Positions 51,611 to 60,129 of a stretch of 64,000 bases of DNA are shown in pieces. Source of the DNA: Lysobacter niastensis (GTDB lineage Bacteria; Pseudomonadota; Gammaproteobacteria; Xanthomonadales; Xanthomonadaceae); assembly GCF_015453285.1 (NCBI RefSeq), contig NZ_JADLZT010000006.1:326395-390394 (forward strand), in the 5' to 3' direction. Made by a program: the position numbers and the translations under genes. Numbering within the stretch: position 1 is the first letter of the stretch; each line of letters begins with the position of its first letter. The notes beneath the pieces were generated by a model. That model saw only the letters and a program-made list of their open reading frames with translations. It was not told the origin of the DNA and did not search any database.

Positions 51611-51676
51611 AAGGGTGTCCGCAGCCGTGGACAGGGTCAGCGTCGGTCGGGCCGCCACGCGGCCTTGCACGTGCCA
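51611..51676 (+). promoter_or_regulatory. Probable nhaA-I-type (Li+/Na+) riboswitch
   Basis: The leader just before the Na+/H+ antiporter folds into two clear hairpins: TGTCC/GGACA around an eight-base loop, and a perfect GGCCGC/GCGGCC with a three-base loop. Conserved-looking blocks follow in order GGGTGTCC, GGACAGGG, GGTCGGGCCGCC, GGCCTTGCAC. That order matches my memory of the nhaA-I motif RNA, reported as a lithium/sodium-sensing riboswitch before cation transporter genes. The genomic context agrees. No terminator is seen, so control would be at translation. I could not run a covariance search. Confidence 0.6.
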
Positions 51677-51683
51677 TACGCCA

Positions 51684-52940
51684 ATGCAGCCAACACCCTT
51701 TGAGCTTCTCGCCACATCGATCTTTGGCTTGGCCATACTTCATACGTTCGCGGCCAAGCAGTTTGAACGCTATGCGCACAAATCGACGAAGCATGCCGGT
51801 GTCCTGCACCTCCTAGGCGAGGTGGAGGTAATTTTTGGCTTTTGGGCCTTCGTGCTCATGGCGGTCATGGCGTCGTTCAGAGGCTTTGACGAGGCCACGG
51901 ACTACGTCGAGTCCCGGGATTTCGCGGAGCCATTGTTCGTATTCGCGATCATGGTGGTCTCCGCCTCAAAACCGGTCTTGCATGCCGCGGAACGATTGAT
52001 GCATGTGATCGCGACCCGCCTACCGATGCGCGCGACCCTTGCGACCGTGTGGCTGGGGCTGGCAGCAGTGCCTCTCTTGGGGTCCCTGATCACTGAGCCG
52101 GCGGCGATGACCATAGCCGCGCTCATGCTGGCGCCCGTTGCGTTTCGCACAGAGATCCCGGAGATGCCCAAGTACTTCGCGCTGGGCGCGCTGTTCGTCA
52201 ATATCTCGATCGGAGGGACCCTCAGTTCGTATGCGGCGCCGCCAATTCTGATGGTTGCGAAGACCTGGTCCTGGGACACGTTTTTCATGCTGTCGACCTT
52301 TGGATGGAAGGCAGCATTGGCGGTCCTATGCAACGCGACGATGGCGGCAGTGTGGCTGCGAAGCCATCTCGCCGTAGCCCCTCCGGTCACTGGTGACCAA
52401 GAGAATGACATGCCGGTCCCAGTCGTTCTTGTCCATTTGGCGCTGCTCGCGGGAATCGTCTTGAGTGCGCACCATCCGGTGATATTCATTGGGCTGCTAT
52501 TGATGTTCCTCGGGTTTGCCCAGGCGTATGAGCGCTTTCAGAATCCCCTCCTTCTACGCGAGGCGCTGCTTGTCGGTTTCTTTCTGGCAGGCCTCGTCGT
52601 GCTTGGCGGCTTTCAGCGCTGGTGGATACAGCCGGCCATCGCCGCGCTGGACGAAGGCACACTGTTTCTTGCTGCGCTAGGGTTGACCGCGGTTACCGAC
52701 AACGCTGCGTTGACCTACCTAGGATCGCTTTCCGGGAGCATTTCGGATGAGTCGAAGTACTGGCTCGTGGCCGGCGCCGTGGCCGGCGGCGGGCTCACGG
52801 TCATTGCAAATGCTCCCAACCCAGCGGGCATTTCACTCTTGAAGAAGGGCTTTTCCGACGAGACGATCAGCGCGTTGGGACTACTGGCCGGAGCTTTGTT
52901 GCCAACGGCAATCGCGGCCTTGGCCTTCGTCGCGCTTTGA
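51684..52940 (+). CDS. Putative Na+/H+ antiporter (PF07399 type)
   Basis: A 418-residue inner-membrane protein with about twelve helices, of the putative Na+/H+ antiporter family PF07399. Membrane motifs include GEVEVIFGFWAFVLMAVM with charged residues inside helices, LITEPAAMTIAALMLAPVAF, ISIGGTLSSYAAPPILMVA and TAVTDNAALTYLGSLSG, like the half-helix crossing sites of NhaD-type exchangers. The ATG was chosen because upstream bases fold as a probable cation riboswitch and because the first helix begins ten residues later; a GTG at 51615 would lie inside that RNA. No strong ribosome site is seen. Confidence 0.82.
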   Translation: MQPTPFELLATSIFGLAILHTFAAKQFERYAHKSTKHAGVLHLLGEVEVIFGFWAFVLMAVMASFRGFDEATDYVESRDFAEPLFVFAIMVVSASKPVLHAAERLMHVIATRLPMRATLATVWLGLAAVPLLGSLITEPAAMTIAALMLAPVAFRTEIPEMPKYFALGALFVNISIGGTLSSYAAPPILMVAKTWSWDTFFMLSTFGWKAALAVLCNATMAAVWLRSHLAVAPPVTGDQENDMPVPVVLVHLALLAGIVLSAHHPVIFIGLLLMFLGFAQAYERFQNPLLLREALLVGFFLAGLVVLGGFQRWWIQPAIAALDEGTLFLAALGLTAVTDNAALTYLGSLSGSISDESKYWLVAGAVAGGGLTVIANAPNPAGISLLKKGFSDETISALGLLAGALLPTAIAALAFVAL

Positions 52941-53070
52941 CCGGAGAGACCCGCGTCACGACAAGCATGTTCGCGTCATGGCTCTGTCGAGTGAACGCAG
53001 GCCCGATCGACACCGGGTCGTAACCCATCGACAACTGCGCTGCACCGGCCTGGCGTGCCACGCTGTGGCC

Positions 53071-54315
53071 ATGATTACCATAGCTGCCCGCCAGCCTGCT
53101 CGGGGCTTCCGAGCCGCCCAGCGGCATCCGCTCGATCTGACCTACGGGATCGAGGAAGAGTTCTTTTTGGTCGACCCGGCGTCGCGTGACCTGGTGACTG
53201 CGCCGCCTTCCGGTTTCCTGCGCGAATGCCGACTGAAGCTGGCCGAAAGGGTTGGCGAGGAGATGCTGCGGGCGCAGGTTGAGCTGACCACGCCGATCCT
53301 CCACTCCTCGGCTCAGGCGCTCGAGTCGCTGGCCGGTTTGCGTCAAGAATTGGGGCAGGTAGCGCAACGGCACGGGCTGGCTCTCGTGGCGTCCGGCACT
53401 CATCCCTTGGCAAACTGGGAAGCGCACCAGCATACCGACAAGCCTCGGTATGACCGTTTAGTCGACGATTATCAAATCGTGGGTCGCCGCAATCTCGTCA
53501 ACGGCCTGCACGTCCATGTCGGCATTCCCGACGGTGTCGACCGGGTAGCGCTGATGAATCGACTGGTGCCCTGGCTCCCGGTTTTTCTGTCGCTGTCGAC
53601 TTCGTCGCCGTTCTGGAATGGGCGGCGGACGGGACTCTACAGCTATCGCCAAGCTGCCTACGACGAACATCCGCGTTCGGGAATCCCCGATGCTTTCGAG
53701 GACGAAGCGGCGTATGCGGCTTTCGTCGAGTTGCTCGCGCGATGCGGGGCGATTGGCGACGGAAGCTTCCTGTGGTGGAACATTCGGCCATCGACACGTT
53801 ATCCGACGTTGGAGCTTCGCATCGCCGACGCCTGTACTCGGCTGGATGACGCCTTGGCCTTGGCCGCAGCTTTTCGCTGCCTTGTTCGCGCACACTTACG
53901 CCAGGAAGGGCTAGGCGTGCGGCGCACTTCGATGTCGCGGCGCGTGGCCGATGAGAACCGGTGGCGTGCAAAGCGCTATGGCACGGCCGCCTCGTTCATC
54001 GACGAGGAGGCGCAGGCGGCCGTTGGCTTCACCGAGGTCCTGGAGCGGATGCTGGCGCTGATCGGACCGGACGCGCAGGCGCTCGAGTGCGAACGCGAAG
54101 TCGCGCACCTGCGTACGATCCTGCGCGACGGGACGAGTGCACACCAGCAGTTGGCGATCTACCACGCCGAGCGCGATCGGTTCATGCCTCGGCAACGGGC
54201 GTTGCAGGCGGTCGTGGACTGGTTGCACGAGACCACGCTTGCCATGCCGCAGGCGAGCGGGGCACCGACGCCTGGCGAGGGCTCTCAGGAATTGGTCGGC
54301 GCGGTGAACGCATAG
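53071..54315 (+). CDS. YbdK-type carboxylate-amine ligase (GCS2 family)
   Basis: A 414-residue member of the glutamate-cysteine ligase family 2, ATP-dependent enzymes that join a carboxylate to an amine. Landmarks are DLTYGIEEEFFLVDPASRDL at the start, AQVELTTPILHSSAQALESL, ASGTHPLANWEAHQHTDKPR, NGLHVHVGIPDGVDR and WWNIRPSTRYPTLELRIADA. YbdK itself has weak glutamate-cysteine ligase activity; true substrate is unclear. The ATG was chosen to give a 25-residue lead before the core; longer frames are possible. Its 3' end overlaps the end of the convergent response-regulator gene by 31 bases. Confidence 0.88.
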   Translation: MITIAARQPARGFRAAQRHPLDLTYGIEEEFFLVDPASRDLVTAPPSGFLRECRLKLAERVGEEMLRAQVELTTPILHSSAQALESLAGLRQELGQVAQRHGLALVASGTHPLANWEAHQHTDKPRYDRLVDDYQIVGRRNLVNGLHVHVGIPDGVDRVALMNRLVPWLPVFLSLSTSSPFWNGRRTGLYSYRQAAYDEHPRSGIPDAFEDEAAYAAFVELLARCGAIGDGSFLWWNIRPSTRYPTLELRIADACTRLDDALALAAAFRCLVRAHLRQEGLGVRRTSMSRRVADENRWRAKRYGTAASFIDEEAQAAVGFTEVLERMLALIGPDAQALECEREVAHLRTILRDGTSAHQQLAIYHAERDRFMPRQRALQAVVDWLHETTLAMPQASGAPTPGEGSQELVGAVNA

Positions 54316-54971
54316 CCCGCATTAGGGATGTATTCGATCCACGTCGGTTCGCCGCCAGCGTGGGTGAGCTTGCGGCGCAGCCGGTGGACCACTTGTTTGA
54401 GCGACTCGCGATCCGCTGAGTCGCGATCTCCCCACACCAGTCCGATCAACCGGTCGGCGTCCACTGGGCGTCCCCGGTGCTCCAGCAGATGGCGCAGCAG
54501 GCGCAACTCGAGTGGCGACAGACTCACGACCTGCCCCTGCTTCAGGGTCGCCTGGCTTCTATCCATGTCGATAGACAAAGGGCCCCATGTCAGAATCGTA
54601 TCGCCGGTCGAATCTGTGCCTCGTCGCAACAGGGATCGCACCCGGGCCAGCAGTGCGCGGGGACTGAAGGGCTTGCGCAGGTAGTCGTCCGCGCCCAGAT
54701 CCAAGCCCCTGACTTCGTCCTCTTCCGTGGTCCGGACCGTGAGCATCATCACCGGCACCTGACTCGTACGGCGGATCTCGGCCAGGACTTCGAAACCATC
54801 GCGCATCGGCAGGTTGACGTCCAAGATGACCAGCTCCGGTCGCCGCTCGTGCATGCGTTGAATCGCCTGGTTCCCGTCGTAGGCGGTCACGACGTCGTAG
54901 CCGGCGGCATCGAGCGCAAAACACAGCAGGCCGACCAGTTCGACATCGTCATCGACGATCAGAATGCGCAT
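54285..54971 (-). CDS. OmpR/PhoB-family response regulator
   Basis: A 228-residue protein. The receiver domain has the acidic pair DDD at 7-9, phosphoacceptor D51 in LVILDVNLPMRDG, the T and K of MLTVRTTEEDE and LRKPF. The C-terminal winged helix (about 130-225) shows LSPLELRLLRHLLEHRGRPV and ESLKQVVHRLRRKLTHAGGE. ATG is supported by GGAGAG four bases upstream; MERRMRIL at 54983 is less likely. It overlaps the histidine kinase gene by 23 bases at its start and forms a pair with it. Its 3' end runs antisense into ybdK for 31 bases. Confidence 0.93.
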   Translation of the reverse strand: MRILIVDDDVELVGLLCFALDAAGYDVVTAYDGNQAIQRMHERRPELVILDVNLPMRDGFEVLAEIRRTSQVPVMMLTVRTTEEDEVRGLDLGADDYLRKPFSPRALLARVRSLLRRGTDSTGDTILTWGPLSIDMDRSQATLKQGQVVSLSPLELRLLRHLLEHRGRPVDADRLIGLVWGDRDSADRESLKQVVHRLRRKLTHAGGEPTWIEYIPNAGYAFTAPTNS

Positions 54972-56955
54972 CCGTCTCTCCATGAGGCAGTACGATACCG
55001 ATCCGCACGCCGCCGCGCTGCCCGGACGATTCCACTCGTACCTTGCCGCCATGCGCGGCGACGATGGCATGCACGATGGCGAGGCCCAAGCCGGTGCCAC
55101 GTTGGCTCGGTTCCTCATGCGGTGCGCGGCGGAACGGCGCGAAGAGGTCGTGCGCGGTGAGCGACGGGGGCAGGCCAGGCCCCTCGTCTTCCACCCAGAC
55201 CGTCACCCACTTCGCGCCCCATTGGGTGCGGACGCGGATTACCGTCTGGTCCGGGGCGAACTTGTTGGCGTTTGATAGCAGGTTGACCACCACCGACAGC
55301 AATCGCTGCGCGTCGCCGGTGACGGACGGGCCGGGTTGGATGTCCGCGACAACACGCTGATCGCGCTGGTCGACCAATGGCTGCATCAGTTCGATGGCTT
55401 CCTCTACGACGGAGGCCAGGTCTACCGGCTGTTGCCGCAATCGCATCTCGCCGCTCTCGATGCGAACGCTTTCCAGCAGGTTCTCGACCAGCTGCGAGAG
55501 CCGAATGGTGCCGCGGAACTGCGCATCGGCCAACCGCAGCGCCACGCGGTCGCTGCCTTGTTTGAGATGATCACGCAGCAGTTCGATAGAGGCCATCTGT
55601 GCAGACAGCGGTGTCTGGAATTCGTGTGACAAGTTCGCCAGGATCCGGTCGCGCATAGCTCGCGCCACTTCGTACGCGTTTTCCTCGCGCACCACGATCA
55701 CACGGTGCGCTCCGCCACCCAGCCTGCGCACGATCAGCGGCCATTTCGCACTCGCGGCCCGATAACGCTCGGCCGGCGGAAGCCCGTCGGTAGCTGCCGT
55801 GGAATTGATCGGGAAGAGGATCTCATCCAATCGATGCCCAAGGACCTGATCGCGGGTACGCCCGGTCAGCTGGAGGAACTGGCGGTTCGCATAGTGGATG
55901 CGATCGTCGGCGCCCAGTCCGGCAATGCCCTCGTCCACACCGTCGAGGATCGCGTCAAGTTCGTCGCGCTGGCGGCGCTCGGCGGCTGTGAGTTCCGCTA
56001 GCTGTTCCCGCATCTGCTCCAGACTTGCCGCCAGGGCCGCGGGCTCAGCAAGGAATGTCTCTGGACGCGGAATGGGCGTGAGCAGGTCTCCGCCACCCAG
56101 GCGTTCGGCTTCCCCTGCCAGCTGGGCAAAAGGACGCGCGATCCGTTTTGCAATGAACGTCGCCAGCACCAGCGCAAATCCAAAGGTTGCCAGTACCGAA
56201 CCTCCGAAAGCGGCCAGCCACTCCAGGATGCGGCGCTGTACCCAATCCATCCGGACGCGCGCACTGAGCAACGCGCGCGTCGTCCCGGAGCTGTCGCGCA
56301 GGCTCACGATGCGCGCCGCTGCGGCTCCCCCCATGTTCTCGACTGTTGCGGGTTCGCCGGACTCGGAGACCCGGTAGAGCGCTGAGCTCCAGGGATCATC
56401 GGCTGGATTGGGCGATGACATCGGCGGCTGGAGACGCACGTCGAGTAGTTCGCCCCCCGAAGGCGCCATGAGCCGGGTTCCGAGTTGTTCGGCGAGCACG
56501 AGAGAAGCGCGCGGCTGGCTCGCAATGCCCCTTCGCAGAACTTGCCAAGCGGTTCCGTTTTCGTCGAAAGCCAACCCGGTCTGCACCGCCGGCGGTTCCG
56601 GCCCGGCAACGGCAAGCGTTCGGCCGTCCCATTCAACGCGGAGGTAATCGACGTCGCTGTTGGAATGGAAGTCAGCCACCAGTTCGCGTGTCTTGGTTAC
56701 TTGTCCACGCTCCAGATAGAAGATGAGCGTGGGATGTTCCGCCAACAGGTCTGCCGCCACCGTCAGTTCCCGCCGCCATTCCTGCAACCGCGTGCGGGCT
56801 TCCGACACGGCGCGCTCGGCCTCGGTGCGCGCCTGGCCTACGACGGCCGCCCGGATCGTGCCGACGCCGGTTGCGAGCAACAGCAGGGCGAACAGCAGTA
56901 TCAGCCCGATGTGACTGGTTACGAGCAGCTGCGAAAGACGACGCGGGGTCGACAT
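54949..56955 (-). CDS. Membrane sensor histidine kinase with HAMP and PAS domains
   Basis: A 668-residue inner-membrane kinase. Helix one is at about 14-36, a periplasmic sensing domain of some 205 residues follows, then helix two at 246-268, HAMP at 269-322, a short coiled coil, PAS at about 333-425 and the kinase core. The phosphorylated histidine is H444 in ANLSHEFQTPLS; ATP-lid motifs are NLLSNANKFAP, VEDEGPGLPP and GTGLGLAIVHAIVAAHGG. Signal is unknown. It is upstream of, and overlaps by 23 bases, its partner response regulator. An intrinsic terminator lies about 280 bases before its ATG. Confidence 0.92.
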   Translation of the reverse strand: MSTPRRLSQLLVTSHIGLILLFALLLLATGVGTIRAAVVGQARTEAERAVSEARTRLQEWRRELTVAADLLAEHPTLIFYLERGQVTKTRELVADFHSNSDVDYLRVEWDGRTLAVAGPEPPAVQTGLAFDENGTAWQVLRRGIASQPRASLVLAEQLGTRLMAPSGGELLDVRLQPPMSSPNPADDPWSSALYRVSESGEPATVENMGGAAAARIVSLRDSSGTTRALLSARVRMDWVQRRILEWLAAFGGSVLATFGFALVLATFIAKRIARPFAQLAGEAERLGGGDLLTPIPRPETFLAEPAALAASLEQMREQLAELTAAERRQRDELDAILDGVDEGIAGLGADDRIHYANRQFLQLTGRTRDQVLGHRLDEILFPINSTAATDGLPPAERYRAASAKWPLIVRRLGGGAHRVIVVREENAYEVARAMRDRILANLSHEFQTPLSAQMASIELLRDHLKQGSDRVALRLADAQFRGTIRLSQLVENLLESVRIESGEMRLRQQPVDLASVVEEAIELMQPLVDQRDQRVVADIQPGPSVTGDAQRLLSVVVNLLSNANKFAPDQTVIRVRTQWGAKWVTVWVEDEGPGLPPSLTAHDLFAPFRRAPHEEPSQRGTGLGLAIVHAIVAAHGGKVRVESSGQRGGVRIGIVLPHGETDAHSDRR

Positions 56956-57234
56956 GGAGCGCGGAAGACCTCCGATGAACAGGCCTCTCCTTCAAGGAGT
57001 GCGGCGGTTTGGCACAAAGCAAAGGGTGTCTGTGACGGCGGAGCACCCGACTACACAATATAGGTAGACCGCTAATGCCGGTCAGTTACGTCCCCGTTAT
57101 GGCGCTCCGGCGCATCCCCATACTCCTGGTGTCCATGCGAGGCCCGTGGGGCCTCCTAAGGCTCAAAAACCCGTACCGCGGAGTTCCGCGACCTTTCAGT
57201 TGAGCCCCGATCCAATGGCGATCAACGTGGCGAC

Positions 57235-57272
57235 AAAAAAAGGCCTCGAGGCGGTGGGCGCACTCGAGGCCT
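57235..57272 (-). terminator. Strong leftward intrinsic terminator without an upstream gene
   Basis: On the minus strand AGGCCTCGAG and CTCGAGGCCT form a perfect ten-base stem with a twelve-base loop followed by TTTTTT. Just upstream a possible leader peptide starts at 57301 (MRSSLVLLTAGLECAHRLEA) with GAGGGTAAAG as ribosome site and rare Leu codons TTA and CTA in its first eight codons. It may end a small RNA or act as an attenuator before the kinase operon. Confidence 0.7.
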
Positions 57273-57587
57273 GCGGTAAGTAGAACTAACGACGAACGCA
57301 TTCTTTACCCTCGTTCTGTTCCTTGGTCAATGCGCTTGCTGATCTAGAAGCAAAAGGGGGCGATCATAGGGCAGGAGGTCGACGAGGATCTGGCCGACCG
57401 CTGGTTGGTCATCGCTCGGATGCAGGCGGTTGGGCGTTGCAGCCGCCCACAGACTTCAGTGGCAACAGGTTGGCAATCCCACCCGCGGTCTTCTTGACCT
57501 GGGCATAGACGTCGGCGGTGGCGCCGGTGGCGGGTTGCCCTAAACACATGGGCGCGGATCGGTGACGGTCACGGCGGGCGTAGCGGC

Positions 57588-57604
57588 GATAACCGGGCCT
57601 TATC
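57588..57604. repeat. Dispersed palindrome GATAA-N7-TTATC, copy 2
   Basis: GATAACCGGGCCTTATC is identical to the copy at 27840-27856, including the flanking GGC before it; the following bases differ. See also the variant at 40781. Confidence 0.5.
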
Positions 57605-58044
57605 AGATGTAGGAGATCGGTGAACTGATCGGCTGCTGGAGCCGTTCGAATGACGCCGTCCACCCTGAGGGCGCCATGTCGCCTACAGCTTTCCGCGTTG
57701 AGGTCGCTGGGCACCGCCGAAGAAGCCCGGATCGCGGCGCTGGTCAGGCAAACTGCGGGCAGAAATGCCTGGCGATGGCGCCTCCGCGGTGAAGGCGGCG
57801 GCGGGCATCGGGTCGGCACGAAGGATCCGGGACGCTTCATGGCATGCACGGTGCGACGGCCACATCCGTAGATTTGCGTAGACACGCCGGTCCATTCGGG
57901 AAATACCGGCGCAGTTCGCATGAAGTTGCGTAGTTTTACCGAAGGCATGCCATCGCGGCGGCGTTAACGTCGAAGTGGCACGGCGCAGCGTGCTTTGCGG
58001 GCACGCTGCGCCCACGACCATTCCTTCCCTCGATGGAGATGCTC

Positions 58045-58827
58045 ATGAAAGCGATGATGGTCGCGGCAATCGCGTTCTTGGCCAGCGCATCGGCGCATGC
58101 CGCCGGCCCTGAACCCGGCCGGTTCTCACTCACCCTGCTCGGCGGCGGTGACGTCCCCGTCAGCGGCGACGTGCACGACGGTGCGACGGTCGACGTCCCC
58201 GATCTCGGGCCGCTCAACCCGGCGCTGGCCGGCGTCGACGCGCAGCTGCGCATCGGTTCGCGCACGCACGAACGCGTCTACGACACGGCCACCACGTACG
58301 GGCTGCGCATGGCGTGGGGCCTGAGCGACCGCATGGAAGTATTTGGCGAACTCCGGGAGACGCATGCGTCGGTGGGGAGCTTGCAAGTCGGCGAGGCCTA
58401 TGTGCCCGCGCTCGATGTCGCGCTGCCGGTCTATGGACGGTTCTCGAGCTACCAGGCGTGGAGCGCGGAACTGGGTGTGCGCTGGTTCTTCATGGAGCCC
58501 GGCTCTGCTCGTCCGTACGTGGCAGCGCGTCTCGGCGGCACGGAGACGGACGACATAGACGCAACCTTCGAGATTCCCGCCGCCAACATCCTCATCCCCG
58601 ACGCGCCGTTCTACGAGAAGAAGTGGGCGCTCAGCGCTGGGCTCGACGTGGGCGTGAACATCCCGCTGTCCGAACGCGCAAGCCTCATCGCCGAAACCGG
58701 CGTGCGCTACGTCGACGACCTGGAAGGCGACGACAGCGCGATCGGGCCGCTGGGTCTGTCGCGGATCAACGACACGGGCCGGCGCATTTCCGCTCCGGTA
58801 ACGCTGGCGTTGCGGTGGAACTTCTAG
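58045..58827 (+). CDS. Outer membrane beta-barrel protein
   Basis: A 260-residue protein with signal peptide (MKAMMVAAIAFLASASAHAA) and alternating hydrophobic beta-strands of a small outer membrane barrel, such as RFSLTLLGGGDVPVSGDVHD and AWSAELGVRWFFMEPGSARP, ending in the aromatic C-terminal signature VTLALRWNF used by the BAM machinery. About eight to ten strands are expected. Specific function is not readable. ATG at 58045 is preferred because GGAG lies six bases before it; an ATG at 58033 would remove that site. Confidence 0.78.
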   Translation: MKAMMVAAIAFLASASAHAAGPEPGRFSLTLLGGGDVPVSGDVHDGATVDVPDLGPLNPALAGVDAQLRIGSRTHERVYDTATTYGLRMAWGLSDRMEVFGELRETHASVGSLQVGEAYVPALDVALPVYGRFSSYQAWSAELGVRWFFMEPGSARPYVAARLGGTETDDIDATFEIPAANILIPDAPFYEKKWALSAGLDVGVNIPLSERASLIAETGVRYVDDLEGDDSAIGPLGLSRINDTGRRISAPVTLALRWNF

Positions 58828-59105
58828 GGCACGGGCGGGCCGCGCGGAGCCCAGGCGTGAGGCGCTACTTCATCGGCCTTGCGCACCAGTGGATCCGCAG
58901 CGGCCGTCAGCCCCGCGATGGGCAATTGCCTCATGTACAGACCGGATGCCGGGAGCTCGATCAGCCAATCAACTACGTTCACAACTCGCCAGTAGTCCTC
59001 ATCCGGTAGCCCCGCGAGCCACTCAGCATACCCTCTCAGCGGTTCCGCCAGTTCAGGCCAGGCCACTCCGAGGCAAGCAGAGTCTCGACGGTGCTCCACG
59101 GCCGG
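58824..59105 (-). pseudogene. JetD-like (Wadjet, DUF3322) N-domain fragment
   Basis: The minus-strand frame reads EHRRDSACLGVAWPELAEPL, then GYAEWLAGLPDEDYWRVVNV and VDWLIELPASGLYMRQLPIA before changing character at GLTAAADP. This resembles the DUF3322 part of JetD, where a similar segment (WL..HP.PGLYLRQLxxPGVDTK) precedes the toprim nuclease. No start codon, no toprim part and no jetABC genes are present. It lies between two unrelated genes and is read as a small relic. The match is from memory. Confidence 0.4.
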
Positions 59106-59113
59106 GAGAGTCG

Positions 59114-59998
59114 TCAATCGCAGCCGCTTCGGTACTCTCTGGGAGCGATGCCCGTGCGCTTCCGGAACGCCGTCGAGAATGAAGCAACCGAGCTGTACCC
59201 AACTGCCAAGGCGATGTCGCCAATTAGGAGAGGAGTGCCTTTCAGGAGTGTGCATGCTACATCCATGCGCATGCGCGTGAGATATTCATGCGGGCTCACG
59301 CCCGTCGCGCGTTTAAAGGCTGCGCAGAAATGGAAACGACTAATCCCGATTATGTTTGCAAGCTCCTGCAGGCTGATATCCTGGGCTAGATTATCGTGCA
59401 TGTACTGCGCAACTCGTTTGACCTGCCACGGCTCAAGTCCGCGCGATCCGCTGGCAAGTGGCTTTACCAGCGTCGAATGAGCGCGGAGGAGTTGTATGCA
59501 GAGCAAGTCGATCGCTTGCTCCAGAAGGAGCCGGGAGTGAGTTCCGGGCGAATCAGCCTCATCCGCGATTACCTCCATAATCATGAAAAGCCGATCGTCC
59601 GGTGCATGGATGCAATCGAGAAGGTCAAATGCGCGCCCCTCCGCCAAAGAGTCGGCACAGTAGAGTAGGCGTTTGTGGCCCAAGTAGATGTTGGAGGCTG
59701 TGTTAGGCGTGCAACTGAACTCGCCCTCGTACCCGCGTGGCAGGTAGGTGATCGTATGACTGCAGGCTTCTGCTTCCTTCTTTTTCCCATCGATCGTCGA
59801 AGCGGCTTTCCCACTGCCTGCATACGTCGCCCATAGGACATGATCTTGCATGGGCTTTACGACCGCGTTAAAGGCGCCGTGAGTCCAGTGACCGGTAACG
59901 CGGGTCTCACCATTCAAGACGTCATCGAGAACTGCAGGTCGTACCCCCGCGATCCGCGCCACCTCCTCCACAGAGCAATTAAGACGGCTCGGATCCAT
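59114..59998 (-). CDS. AraC/XylS-family transcriptional regulator, tandem copy A
   Basis: A 294-residue regulator. The C-terminal AraC DNA-binding domain has both helix-turn-helix units: DISLQELANIIGISRFHFCA with AFKRATGVSPHEYLTRMRM, and GTPLLIGDIALAVGYSSVAS with FSTAFRKRTGIAPREYR. The N-terminal part (about 1-180) has ETRVTGHWTHGAFNAVVKPM and may bind a small ligand. It is closely similar in layout to the next gene upstream. Both run leftward. The regulated gene is not evident; a patatin and hydrolases lie upstream on the same strand. Confidence 0.9.
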   Translation of the reverse strand: MDPSRLNCSVEEVARIAGVRPAVLDDVLNGETRVTGHWTHGAFNAVVKPMQDHVLWATYAGSGKAASTIDGKKKEAEACSHTITYLPRGYEGEFSCTPNTASNIYLGHKRLLYCADSLAEGRAFDLLDCIHAPDDRLFMIMEVIADEADSPGTHSRLLLEQAIDLLCIQLLRAHSTLVKPLASGSRGLEPWQVKRVAQYMHDNLAQDISLQELANIIGISRFHFCAAFKRATGVSPHEYLTRMRMDVACTLLKGTPLLIGDIALAVGYSSVASFSTAFRKRTGIAPREYRSGCD

Positions 59999-60129
59999 GG
60001 GGAACGCTCACGTTGTCGAGCGGACGGCAGCGCTTTGCTACCAGTGCTGCTGCTGCCGAGTACTGTGTCTTTTTGAAGCCCGGGCAGATGGCGTTCCGTG
60101 CCACTTCGACCTCTTGCCCATGGCGTTAG

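Larger units (their letters stand above)
56956..58044. other. 1.09-kb gap without a supported gene
   Basis: This stretch holds the kinase promoter, a strong leftward terminator (57235-57272) and a palindromic repeat (57588-57604). A leftward open frame at 57409-57948 ends in protein-like TADVYAQVKKTAGGIANLLP and LKSVGGCNAQPPASER, but its front is not protein-like and has no start signal; it may be a decayed gene end. No other gene is visible. The last bases before the barrel gene hold its ribosome site. Confidence 0.5.

Noticed and set aside
57409..57948. A leftward 179-codon frame in the 57-58 kb gap
   Set aside because: Only the last about 45 residues look protein-like; the front has no start signal and no recognisable domain, so it is mentioned only within the gap entry.
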